A DNA stretch of 10,374 nucleotides, taken from JBBDIM01 sp040880405. GTDB taxonomy: Bacteria > Planctomycetota > Planctomycetia > Pirellulales > Pirellulaceae. Shown in pieces: positions 1-7,400 of this stretch. A program made the position numbers and the translations under genes. The notes beneath the pieces are model-generated. The model was not told where the DNA came from and made no database searches. It worked only from the letters and a program-made list of their open reading frames with translations. The stretch covers positions 1 through 10,374 of the forward strand of contig JBBDIM010000205.1 of the NCBI GenBank assembly GCA_040880405.1, written 5' to 3'. Position 1 is the stretch's first letter. Each line of letters opens with the position of its first letter.

Positions 1-45
1 GTCATTTTTCAATTACAAATTCAATAGTAGCGGAGCAGCGCGAGC

Positions 46-119
46 TGCCCGGTGAGGTGCGAGAGGATGCCGTCTCTTCCAGGAAGTCCGGACGCCCTCT
101 CTCGTTCCTCCTGCCGGCT
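46..119. repeat. Imperfect palindrome, decayed intergenic repeat
   Basis: This stretch folds back on itself imperfectly around a CTTCC-A-GGAAG centre near 77-86. The outer left part reads GCCCGGTGAGG and the outer right part CCTCCTGCCGGC, and the flanks between them contain GCGAGAGG and CCTCTCTCG. The arms carry several mismatches and small shifts, as expected of an old palindromic element. It lies downstream of the minus-strand nnrE gene, with no coding potential of its own. It resembles the dispersed GTAGCGG...-type palindromes I recall from Pirellulales genomes, but that family assignment is from memory. It could also be a chance GC-rich fold. Confidence 0.35.
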
Positions 120-157
120 TGTCCGTAAGTGAGAGCTACCCAAAGGTTTAAAAGATG

Positions 158-244
158 ACCACGAATCACACGAATACGGGGAGAGGTTTTGGGAGTGCTT
201 TCAATTCTTGGTTGCTATTCGTGTGATTCGTGTCATTCGTGGTT
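158..244. repeat. ATTCGTG-type inverted repeat
   Basis: A perfect 17-bp inverted repeat pairs 160-176 (starting CACGAATCACACG) with 216-232, separated by 39 bases. The right arm continues into a third ATTCGTG unit, so ATTCGTG occurs three times at 9-base spacing (218-224, 227-233 and 235-241), followed by GTTAAA. Each arm is therefore both a palindrome half and a short tandem repeat. This CACGAAT/ATTCGTG palindrome is a dispersed intergenic repeat I recall from many environmental bacterial genomes, including planctomycetes. No gene is associated with it here. It lies about 150 bp downstream of the nnrE stop and could fold in the 3' end of that transcript. Confidence 0.7.
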
Positions 245-283
245 AAAAAAATCATCCTGCGAGAGATTCGAATCGCAGTTTTG

Positions 284-311
284 AAACGCAAAGGCGCGGA
301 GATCGCAGAGG
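284..311. repeat. Fragment of AAACGCAAAGGCGCGGAG repeat
   Basis: The purine-rich stretch AAACGCAAAGGCGCGGAG, followed by ATCGCAGAGG, resembles a dispersed repeat recalled from planctomycete and verrucomicrobial genomes. A matching inverted copy was not found nearby, so if it belongs to that family it is a half element. A 10-base perfect palindrome, GATTCGAATC, lies just upstream at 265-274. The call rests on recalled sequence similarity only. Confidence 0.3.
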
Positions 312-395
312 ACTCTCAGCGCTTTCCGGGCGTGGGCATGGCACCCGATAAGCTATCCGGCGAGATCCACCCGCAAACCCTGTTTGGGCGAACCA

Positions 396-1091
396 CTAGC
401 CGCCCGCCTTCTCCGCCTCGGCAAAAACCTTTTCGAGCAGCGCCCTCGGGACGCCAATATCAATCACATCCACCTCCCCCAGACACGACTTCGCCTCTGG
501 CTGGGCGAAACCGGTCTTCCAGGAGACCATCGTCGCGGTGATGGTGGCGCGAATGGTCGGATTGCCGGGGATGCCGGTCTCGCAGTCCAAACCGCTGGGG
601 ATATCGATCGCCAGCTTGTGGATCGCATGTTGGTTGATGAACTGAATGAGCTGTGAGACCGGTGGCCGGGGATCGCCGGTCGCTCCGGTGCCGAGCATGG
701 CGTCCACCACCCAATCCGCCCCCTGCCAGACCGGCAAAAGCTCGCTCAAGTCGTCATCCGGGCCGAAGTACCGGTAAGGGATACCCGCGAGGTGGACGAT
801 CTTGAAATTCTCCAAAGCATCTCCCCGCAACTGCTCCGGGTGTTTCAGTAACACCACTTCCAGCGGAATATGGTGGCGGTCCAAATGCCGGGCGATCACC
901 AGACCATCGCCGCCGTTATTGCCGCCGCCACACAGGATGACCACCTTTTTGGGCCCATGCCGCAGCAACAGCTCCGCACAGCCCCGGCCAGCGTTTTCCA
1001 TGAGGACCAGGCCGGTCATCCCATATTTTTCGAGGGCCAGTTGATCGACCTTGCGCGATTGGTCACGGCCAAGCAGGATCCGCTCGGTCAT
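396..1091 (-). CDS. nnrE: NAD(P)H-hydrate epimerase (YjeF N-terminal domain)
   Basis: This cytoplasmic repair enzyme interconverts the R and S forms of damaged NADHX/NADPHX so that a separate dehydratase can restore NAD(P)H. The 231-residue protein is a single YjeF_N Rossmann-like domain. Visible signatures are CGGGNNGGDG (54-63), DAMLGTG (130-136) and IDIPSGLD (162-169), the last two holding the acidic residues expected at the active site and K+ site. The C-terminal part has the usual VSWKTGF and VIDIGVP segments. Length fits the stand-alone epimerase; the ADP-dependent dehydratase half (NnrD), fused in E. coli, is absent from this window. The ATG at 1091 was chosen because AGGGGA sits four bases upstream; longer frames (ATG 1133, TTG 1139) lack such a site and add no domain sequence. 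It is divergent from the fmdB-like gene. Confidence 0.95.
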   Translation of the reverse strand: MTERILLGRDQSRKVDQLALEKYGMTGLVLMENAGRGCAELLLRHGPKKVVILCGGGNNGGDGLVIARHLDRHHIPLEVVLLKHPEQLRGDALENFKIVHLAGIPYRYFGPDDDLSELLPVWQGADWVVDAMLGTGATGDPRPPVSQLIQFINQHAIHKLAIDIPSGLDCETGIPGNPTIRATITATMVSWKTGFAQPEAKSCLGEVDVIDIGVPRALLEKVFAEAEKAGG

Positions 1092-1095
1092 CTGG

Positions 1096-1101
1096 TCCCC
1101 T
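1096..1101 (-). promoter_or_regulatory. Ribosome binding site deciding the nnrE start
   Basis: On the minus strand AAAGGGGA precedes the ATG at 1091, with four bases (CCAG) after the AGGGGA core. It favours this start over the upstream in-frame ATG at 1133 and TTG at 1139. The spacing is slightly short but acceptable. Confidence 0.6.
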
Positions 1102-1215
1102 TTCGTGGGAAATGATCTACAATGGATTGTCATGGTCAACCTGACTTTCCGGCTCGACGACGGGATATCCCACCGGCGGCCCTCTTAAATCGTTATACAT
1201 GAAAAGGAGGCATTC

Positions 1216-1449
1216 ATGCCAATCTTCGAGTACACTTGCGAAGAATGTAGCGGAGCGTTTGAACTGTTGATCCGCGGCAGCGAGACCCCCGCTTGTCCTA
1301 CCTGTGGTTCCGCAAAACTGGAGAAGGCCTGGAGCGTTCCGGCGGCTCATTCCGGTGGGAAATCGTCGCAGTTGCCCATCTCCGCCGGCGCGGGCCCGAT
1401 GGGCTGCGGTCTGCCCCAATGTGGCGGCGGCCAATGTCACATGGATTAA
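1216..1449 (+). CDS. FmdB-family zinc-ribbon small protein
   Basis: This 77-residue protein belongs to the FmdB/CxxC_CxxC_SSSS zinc-ribbon family (Zn-ribbon_8), whose members are tiny putative regulatory proteins of unproven function. It begins MPIFEYTCEECSGAFELL and carries two Cys pairs, CEEC (8-11) and CPTCG (27-31), which should bind one zinc ion. A low-complexity Gly/Ser linker follows, and the tail CGLPQCGGGQCHMD adds further Cys and His residues that could bind a second metal; this Cys-rich tail occurs in many family members. A strong SD, AGGAGG at 1205-1210, lies five bases before the ATG. The gene is divergent from nnrE and 68 bases upstream of the first PQQ-like gene in the same direction, so co-transcription is possible. 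The FmdB name comes from a formamidase operon and should not be read as a function here. Confidence 0.9.
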   Translation: MPIFEYTCEECSGAFELLIRGSETPACPTCGSAKLEKAWSVPAAHSGGKSSQLPISAGAGPMGCGLPQCGGGQCHMD

Positions 1450-1517
1450 CACCTAACCCTACTGGGCCTCCGTCCCTCCTGAGCCCTCCCGCCTCCTCAC
1501 ACTGAGCAGAGACCACC

Positions 1518-2765
1518 ATGAGATCCCCCCGACTATTGCTGTGCCTGACGCTCTGCGCCGCCAGCTTGTTGATGCACTCGGCCCTGCGGGCGGAGTGGCC
1601 ACAGTTCCGAGGTCCCCGGGGGGATGGCGTGGTGGAAGCCAAAAACGTCCCCCTGCGATGGAGCGCCCAAGAAAACGTCGTTTGGCGGTCGGATGTGCCT
1701 GGCAGCGGCTGGTCCTCTCCGATCTTGGTGGGGGACAAAATCTGGCTGACGACCTCCGAGGTCGAAGGCAAAGGGCCGGTGGTGCTCAAGGCGGTCGAGG
1801 TCGATCTGGCTTCCGGCGAACTGGGGAAAATTGTCGAGCTGTTTCAGATCGTCGAGCCGGTCGCCTTGCATACGACCAATTCAAACGCCTCACCGACCCC
1901 GGTGACCGACGGCTCTCGTCTTTATTGTCACTTCGGGACCTACGGCACCTGCTGTGTCGATACCGCCACGGGGAAGGTTGTATGGCGGAACCAAGAACAC
2001 AGGCTCGATCACGATACCGGCCCGGGGAGTTCGCCCGTCTTGGTGGGTGAGCATTTGATCTTCCCTTGCGATGGTCTCGACGTCCAATACGTCGCGGCGC
2101 TCGACAAAGAAACGGGCGAAACCGTCTGGCGAACCGACCGACCAGAGCACCGCAACCGGCGGAAGGCTCACTCCACCCCGCTGGTAACCCAGGTCAACGG
2201 GAATACCCAAGTGATTATTGTTGGGGCCCAGTGGGTGTGCGGATACGATCCCGCCACCGGCGAGGAGCTTTGGCGATTCGACTTTGGGGATGGATATTCC
2301 AATGTCCCCCGCCCTGTTTATCAGGATGGCGTGATCTACATCAGTACCGGGTTCGACAGGGCAGATCTGGTGGCGGTGCGGATCGACGGGAAAGGAGATT
2401 TATCCGAGACCGGCGAGGTCTGGCGAATGAACCGCCAGGTCCCGACCACTCCTTCACCGGTCTTGGCTGCCGGCCGACTCTATATGGTTTCCGATCGGGG
2501 TGTTGCCACCTGTGTCGACCTGAAGACGGGCGATTCCCTCTGGGTCGAGCGTCTCGGAGGCAACTTCAGCGCCAGCCCCACGCTGGCCGAGGGGCGGATC
2601 TACTTCTTCGGCGAGGATGGCCGCACCACCGTGATCGAGCCTGGCGACCAGTACAAGGTGTTGGCCGAGAACGATCTCAAGGAGAAAATCAAAGCAAGCC
2701 CGATCTTCCTGGACGGCACGATTATCGTCCGCACGGAAAAGGGAGTCTTGCGCCTCGGAACCTAA
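1518..2765 (+). CDS. Secreted PQQ-like beta-propeller protein (copy 1)
   Basis: This 415-residue protein of the PQQ-binding-like (BamB-like) beta-propeller superfamily has an N-terminal signal peptide. Residues 1-25 show a basic start (MRSPR), a hydrophobic core and probable cleavage after LRA, just before EWPQFRGPRGDG (26-37), the opening motif of many planctomycete PQQ-like proteins. Propeller blades are marked by repeated G-x-x-x-W strand ends: TGKVVW (151-156), TGETVW (199-204), TGEELW (247-252) and TGDSLW (337-342). No catalytic quinoprotein-dehydrogenase signature or heme-binding CXXCH is visible, so a structural or binding role in the periplasm is likelier than an enzyme; the substrate is unknown. 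The start is supported by the signal peptide; only a weak AGAGA precedes the ATG. A close paralogue follows at 2926, which has an extra segment of about 23 residues after residue 83 of this copy. Confidence 0.9.
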   Translation: MRSPRLLLCLTLCAASLLMHSALRAEWPQFRGPRGDGVVEAKNVPLRWSAQENVVWRSDVPGSGWSSPILVGDKIWLTTSEVEGKGPVVLKAVEVDLASGELGKIVELFQIVEPVALHTTNSNASPTPVTDGSRLYCHFGTYGTCCVDTATGKVVWRNQEHRLDHDTGPGSSPVLVGEHLIFPCDGLDVQYVAALDKETGETVWRTDRPEHRNRRKAHSTPLVTQVNGNTQVIIVGAQWVCGYDPATGEELWRFDFGDGYSNVPRPVYQDGVIYISTGFDRADLVAVRIDGKGDLSETGEVWRMNRQVPTTPSPVLAAGRLYMVSDRGVATCVDLKTGDSLWVERLGGNFSASPTLAEGRIYFFGEDGRTTVIEPGDQYKVLAENDLKEKIKASPIFLDGTIIVRTEKGVLRLGT

Positions 2766-2809
2766 AGACCGGACAATGCCAAGTCATGTCGATCGGGGTA
2801 ACCCAAGCC

Positions 2810-2905
2810 CGGGTGGCCGTGAAAAAGGGGTCAGGACTCTTTTTCATCAGACGTGTTCCATTTGAGAACGTATCGCGAAAAAGAGTCCTGACCCCTTTTT
2901 CACTC
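2810..2905 (+). repeat. 96-bp stem-loop repeat, copy A (REP-like palindrome)
   Basis: Two perfectly complementary 27-base arms (2819-2845 and 2877-2903, core GGGGTCAGGACTC) enclose 31 bases. The inner part can pair further: ACG 2851-2853 with CGT 2869-2871 and TTC 2856-2858 with GAA 2866-2868, leaving a 7-base apical loop. A conserved 9-base lead CGGGTGGCC (2810-2818) and trailing TC extend the shared unit to 96 bp compared with copy B. It begins 44 bases after the stop of propeller copy 1 and ends just before the SD of copy 2 (GGAGAG, 2911-2916). No target-site duplication is visible. I recall this GGGGTCAGGACTC...GAGTCCTGACCCC palindrome as dispersed in Pirellulales genomes. It may be moved by a REP-associated (Y1-type) transposase encoded elsewhere, and its stem could stop or slow transcription between the two genes. 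Confidence 0.88.
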
Positions 2906-2925
2906 AAAGTGGAGAGCACCCCATC

Positions 2926-4263
2926 ATGCATCCTGCCCCCTCGTTTCACGCGGCGATCGGTCTGTCGGTGACTGCCGCGGTTTTGCTGATGTCCACGAAC
3001 CTGCAAGCCGAGTGGCCCCAGTTTCGCGGTCCTCGTGGCGATGGTGTGGCGGAAGTGAAAGATGCTCCGCTGCACTGGAGCACGACGGAAAACATCGCGT
3101 GGCGGACCGAGATCCCCGGCACCGGTTGGTCTTCCCCGATCTTGGTGGGAGACAAAATTTGGATGACCACCTCCGAAGTGGAAGATGCGACCAAAGAGCA
3201 GTTCGAGAAGAAGCTGGCCGATGCCCCTCCCTTCGCGCAGCGAACCTCGGCGCTCGCCTCTCGGGTAGTGCTCAAGACGGTCGAGGTCGATCTGGCGACC
3301 GGAGAGCTGGGGAAGGTGGTCGAGCTGTTTGAGGTGACCGATCCCGATCCGGTCCACGCCACCAACTCGTACGCCTCCCCGACCCCGGTCACCGACGGCT
3401 CGCGGCTTTACTGCCACTTCGGCACTTACGGGACCGTTTGTGTCGATCCGGCCAGCGGCAAGGTCCTCTGGACGAATGAGGAGCACCGCTTGCAGCACAA
3501 CGTCGGCCCGGGGAGTTCGCCCATTTTGGAGGGTGAACACCTGATATTGGCGTGCGACGGGGTCGACCTCCAGTATGTCGCGGCCCTCGATAAAGAGACC
3601 GGTAAGACCGTCTGGCGGACCGAACGTCCAGAGCATCGCAACGAAGATGGGGATCGCCGCAAGGCCTACACCACGCCGCTGATGGTGCGTTCGCCTGAGC
3701 GTTCTCAAGTGATCATCCTGGGTGCCCAGTGGCTCTGCGGTTACGATCCCAGCACCGGCGAGGAGCTTTGGCGGTTCGACCATGGCGAGGGTTTTTCGAA
3801 TGTCCCCACGCCGGTTCAGAAGGATGGGGTGGTGTTCATCAGCACCGGCTTCACCCGGCCGGAACTGGTCGCGGTGCGAATTGACGGAGATGGGGACGTC
3901 ACCGAAACCCACGAGCTCTGGCGGATGAATCGCCAAGTGCCCACAAAACCTTCGCCGATTTTGGTGGACGATCGGCTCTACATGGTTTCCGACCGAGGGG
4001 TCGCCACCTGTGTCGATATCAAAACGGGTGAGTCCGTGTGGGTCGAGCGCCTGGGCGGCAACCACAGCACCAGCCCCACGCTGGCCGAGGGACGCCTTTA
4101 CTTCAGCGATGAAGATGGCAAAACCACCGTTCTCCAGCCGGGCGACCAATACAAAGTCCTGGCCGAGAATGATCTTCACGAGCAGATCATGGCCACCCCG
4201 ATCTTCCTGGATGGCACAATCATCCTGCGTACCGATAAGGCCGTGTATCGCATCGGGACGTGA
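2926..4263 (+). CDS. Secreted PQQ-like beta-propeller protein (copy 2)
   Basis: This 445-residue paralogue of the preceding gene is aligned with it end to end and, by eye, identical at well over half of positions. The signal peptide occupies residues 1-28 (hydrophobic core GLSVTAAVLLM, probable cleavage after LQA), followed by EWPQFRGPRGDG (29-40). The same blade-end motifs recur (SGKVLW, TGKTVW, TGEELW, TGESVW), as does the SPTLAEGR/DQYKVLAEND/FLDGTII C-terminus. It differs by a longer charged, helix-like segment after EVE at residue 86 (residues 87-114, against five residues in copy 1) and by EDGD inserted before RRKAY; both changes keep frame. The ATG has GGAGAG nine bases upstream. As with copy 1, a periplasmic structural or ligand-binding role is inferred and no enzyme signature is seen. 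The pair is best explained by tandem duplication and divergence. Confidence 0.9.
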   Translation: MHPAPSFHAAIGLSVTAAVLLMSTNLQAEWPQFRGPRGDGVAEVKDAPLHWSTTENIAWRTEIPGTGWSSPILVGDKIWMTTSEVEDATKEQFEKKLADAPPFAQRTSALASRVVLKTVEVDLATGELGKVVELFEVTDPDPVHATNSYASPTPVTDGSRLYCHFGTYGTVCVDPASGKVLWTNEEHRLQHNVGPGSSPILEGEHLILACDGVDLQYVAALDKETGKTVWRTERPEHRNEDGDRRKAYTTPLMVRSPERSQVIILGAQWLCGYDPSTGEELWRFDHGEGFSNVPTPVQKDGVVFISTGFTRPELVAVRIDGDGDVTETHELWRMNRQVPTKPSPILVDDRLYMVSDRGVATCVDIKTGESVWVERLGGNHSTSPTLAEGRLYFSDEDGKTTVLQPGDQYKVLAENDLHEQIMATPIFLDGTIILRTDKAVYRIGT

Positions 4264-4288
4264 CGGGAAGTTCAACCAGCCGAATCGC

Positions 4289-4384
4289 GAGTGACAAAGG
4301 GGTCAGGACTCTTTTTCGCGATGCGTTCTCCCATGGAACACGCCTGATGAAAAAGAGTCCTGACCCCTTTGTCACGGCCACCCG
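4289..4384 (-). repeat. 96-bp stem-loop repeat, copy B (inverted orientation)
   Basis: This is the second copy of the repeat at 2810-2905, in reverse orientation as shown by the asymmetric loop and by the GGCCACCCG flank (4376-4384). The perfect 27-base arms are 4291-4317 and 4349-4375, with 31 bases between. Compared with copy A there are six differences in the 85-bp core. Two form an A-T to C-G swap within the arms (4295/4371), two form an A-T to G-C swap in the inner stem (4323/4343), and two are adjacent in the apical loop. It lies between the convergent ends of propeller copy 2 (25 bases after its stop) and the FAAL-ACP-AOS gene (27 bases from its stop), where it could act as a two-way terminator. 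No flanking target duplication is seen. Confidence 0.88.
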
Positions 4385-4411
4385 TGTTCGGCGAACCTTG
4401 TTGCTGTCCCT

Positions 4412-7400
4412 CTACACCCGAGCCGAGTAGTTCTCTTGCTTCACCTTGCTCCAGAGGCTGGCGACTTTGTTCACCACTTCGCGGATCTGGGCGGAGGTGT
4501 GGTTGGCGTTGATGAAGAAGCGGAGCCGCGACGCGGACTCTTCCACCGCGGGGTAGGTCAGCGGACGGACGTTGACGCCATCTCCGAGCAGCTTCTGGGC
4601 CAGGATCATGGTCGCCATCGAATCGCCGACAATCACCGGGATGATCGCGGTTGCTTCGCTGTGCCCTGTGTTCAGGCCCGATTTCCGCGCGAGTTCCAAA
4701 AACAGCTCGGAGTTGCGGCGGAGCTGTTCGACCAATTGCGGATTCTCGCGCAACAGCCGGATCGCCGCGATGGCCGCCCCGGCGCTCGCGGGCGAGAGCC
4801 CGGCCGAGTAAACAAACCCCGGGGCCGTGTAACGGAGGTACTCCACCAGCTCGTGACTGCCGGCGATGAAACCACCATTGGAGGCGAGACTCTTGCTGAG
4901 CGTGCCCATCCAGATGTCGACGTCGCTCGGTTGGATCTCGAAGTGCTCGCGGGCACCGCGGCCTGTCTTTCCCAACATGCCGATCGAGTGCGCCTCGTCG
5001 ACCATCAGCCACACCTTGTGGCGGCGGCGGATTTCGATCAGTTCCGGCAAGGGAGCGATGTCCCCTTCCATGTTGTATACGCCTTCCACGACGATCAGCA
5101 CGCGGCGGTAATCGTCGCGGATGTCCTCAAGAATCTGGTCCAGTTCTCGCCAGTCGTTGTGCGGGAAGGGTCGGCGTCTCGCGCCGGAGAGGTTCGCCCC
5201 TTGGATGATGCTGCTATGGGCCAACGCGTCGTGCAGGATTAAGTCACCCGTCCGGAGAAGATGCCCGATCGTGGTCTCGTTGGCGGCGTGGCCACCCGAC
5301 ATCACCACGGCGTCGTCGGTGCCGATCAGCGCCGCGATCTCCGCTTCCAACTCACGGTGAATCAACCGCTCGCCGGTGCTTAGGCGACTCCCCGAGACAC
5401 TCGTCCCAAACTGGTCGATCGCGTCCTTGGCCGCTTGGTTGACTTCGGGGTGCCCCGCGAAGCCGAGGTAGTTGTAACCGGCGAAATTGATGACCTCGCG
5501 GCCTTCCAACTGGGCGGTCGCCCCGGTGACCGTATCGTGAATTTGAAAGTAAGGATTAGGCAAGCCCAACTCATCCAGGTGCTCGGACATCTGTACAACT
5601 TGCCGATATTCCGGCAAGGCCGAGAAGCCGAACATCTCTTGCGGGATTTCTCCCAGGCCGAACGTCCGGCGAGAGTCGCTCCCCAGGTAAAACTCGACCG
5701 CGTCAACCACCTGCAGCACCGTCCGCATCGAGGGCAACACGTCGTCCGGGAATCTTGCTCCGTACTCGTCTTCGATCGAAGCGATGATTTCCATTCGCTC
5801 TAACGAATCGAGATCCAATTGGAGAATATCGGTGCTCAAATCGAGCTCCCGCGCCGGTTCGCCCGCCACGCCGCGGATTTTTTCCATTACCAGTTGGACC
5901 GTCTGGTCCCGCGCCACTGGGTCGGAGACCGCCATCCCCTCGGCATCGGCTCGGGCCGCTTCGAGCTGGGCCCTGCGCATCCGCACACGTTGCAGTTCCT
6001 CGGAAACTTCCACCTCGTCCCACGAGACCCACCGATCCAAAACGGCGAGCGAGTGGTTCAGGAAATGCTCGCGACACGCGTGCCGCTGGATCTTACCGCT
6101 GGAGGTCTTGGGGATCGAGCCGCGGCGAATCAAAGCGACCGCGTCGACCGCCAATTCATGCTCGAGCGAGACATCCTTGCGGATTGCGGTGATGACCTCC
6201 TCGTACTGCTTCCGTTTGAGCCGCGGGGCCTCGGCCACCACGATCAACCGTTCCCGGCCGGCGATCTCGGCCGTTACCGCCGCTACGGTCATCCCTTCCA
6301 TCAGTTCGTGGCATTGGCCGACGGTCCCTTCGATATCCTGCGGGTAACGATTCACGCCCCGCACGATAATCATGTCCTTCAACCGTCCGGTGACGAACAG
6401 CTCGCCATCCTTGAAGAAGCCCAGGTCCCCGGTTCGCAGGTAGGGGCCTTCTTTCGTATCGCTGGTGTAGGCCTTGAAGTAGGTCTCGGTGGCCTCGTCG
6501 TTCCGCCAGTACCCTTTGGCGATACTGGGGCCCATGACCCAGATTTCCCCGACTTGATCCGGGGCACAAACGCGGAGAGTCTCCGGTTCGACAATCAGCA
6601 TTGCTTGGTCGGGCAGGCAATTCCCGCAGCCCACAATCAACCGCGCGTCGTCGTCATCCGGGGCGACGTCCACCACCTGGTTTTGATCGAGCGAAACCCC
6701 ATCGACCGCGCGAACCACCGGGGGGCTTTTCTTCATCCCACCGGTGATAATCAAGGTCGCCTCGGCCATCCCGTAGCAGGGATAAAACGCCTCGCGGCGA
6801 AAACCGCACGGTTCGAACTTTTTGACGAAGCGATCGATCGTTTCCGGTCGAACCGGTTCGGCCCCGTTGAAGGCGAGCTCCCAACTGCTCAGGTCGAGCT
6901 TCTCGACTTGCTCCTGAGTCACCTTCTGCACGCATAGCTCGTACGCGAAGTTTGGCCCGCCGCTGATTGTCCCTTGGTGCTTGCTGATCGCCCGCAGCCA
7001 GCGGTACGGCTGCTGCAAAAAGGCCATCGGCGACATGCTGATGTTGGGGTGCCCGATCTGCATCGGCTGGAGCATCCCGCCGATCAGCCCCATGTCGTGG
7101 TACATCGGCAACCAGAACACCGCCTTACCGCTCCGCGTATGCTCAAACGCGTAGGAGATCAGCGCGGAGTTGTGGATCATGTTGGAATGGCTGAGCATCA
7201 CCCCCTTGGGTGTCCCGGTCGAGCCAGACGTGTATTGCAAGAAGGCCAACGTCTCACTGGAAATTTCCGGCTCGTGCCAATTCTCGTAGGTTTTTAGTGG
7301 CACGAGATCAGTGCTGATCCAGCGGATTTTCTTCAGTAGTGGGGTCTCATCCAGCATCGGAATGATGCGATCGCTGACCGTCGCGGTCGTCAGGGCGACC

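Larger units (their letters stand above)
1..395. other. Gene-free repeat-rich region downstream of nnrE
   Basis: No convincing gene lies in these 395 bases. Small open frames here have no SD-supported start and no recognisable motif, and they run through repeats or into the antisense of nnrE. The content is an AT-rich start (1-30), an imperfect palindrome (46-119), an ATTCGTG inverted repeat (158-244) and a half-repeat (284-311). The remaining stretch, 312-395, shows nothing recognisable. The region seems to be an accumulation site for short palindromic elements between the 3' end of nnrE and whatever lies left of the window. Confidence 0.6.

Noticed and set aside
230..541. A 103-codon plus-strand frame starting in the ATTCGTG repeat
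   Set aside because: It begins in repeat sequence and continues antisense to the 3' end of nnrE, with proline/arginine-rich low-complexity translation.
1194..1199. TATACA as a -10 promoter box for the zinc-ribbon gene
   Set aside because: No suitable -35 element lies at the right distance, and it is only a few bases before the ribosome binding site.
2819..2903. The 27-base inverted repeats as ends of a MITE or a small insertion sequence
   Set aside because: No target-site duplication flanks either copy, the spacer is only 31 bases and itself folds, and the covariation fits a REP-like structured element better.
2722..4275. A 517-codon open frame on the minus strand across the second propeller gene
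   Set aside because: It is antisense to a clear signal-peptide-bearing propeller gene, has no SD-supported start or family motif, and runs through the stem-loop repeat. It arises from the codon bias of the plus-strand gene.
5819..6937. A 372-codon plus-strand open frame inside the fusion enzyme gene
   Set aside because: It is the antisense shadow of the adenylation and ACP region; its translation has no recognisable domain.
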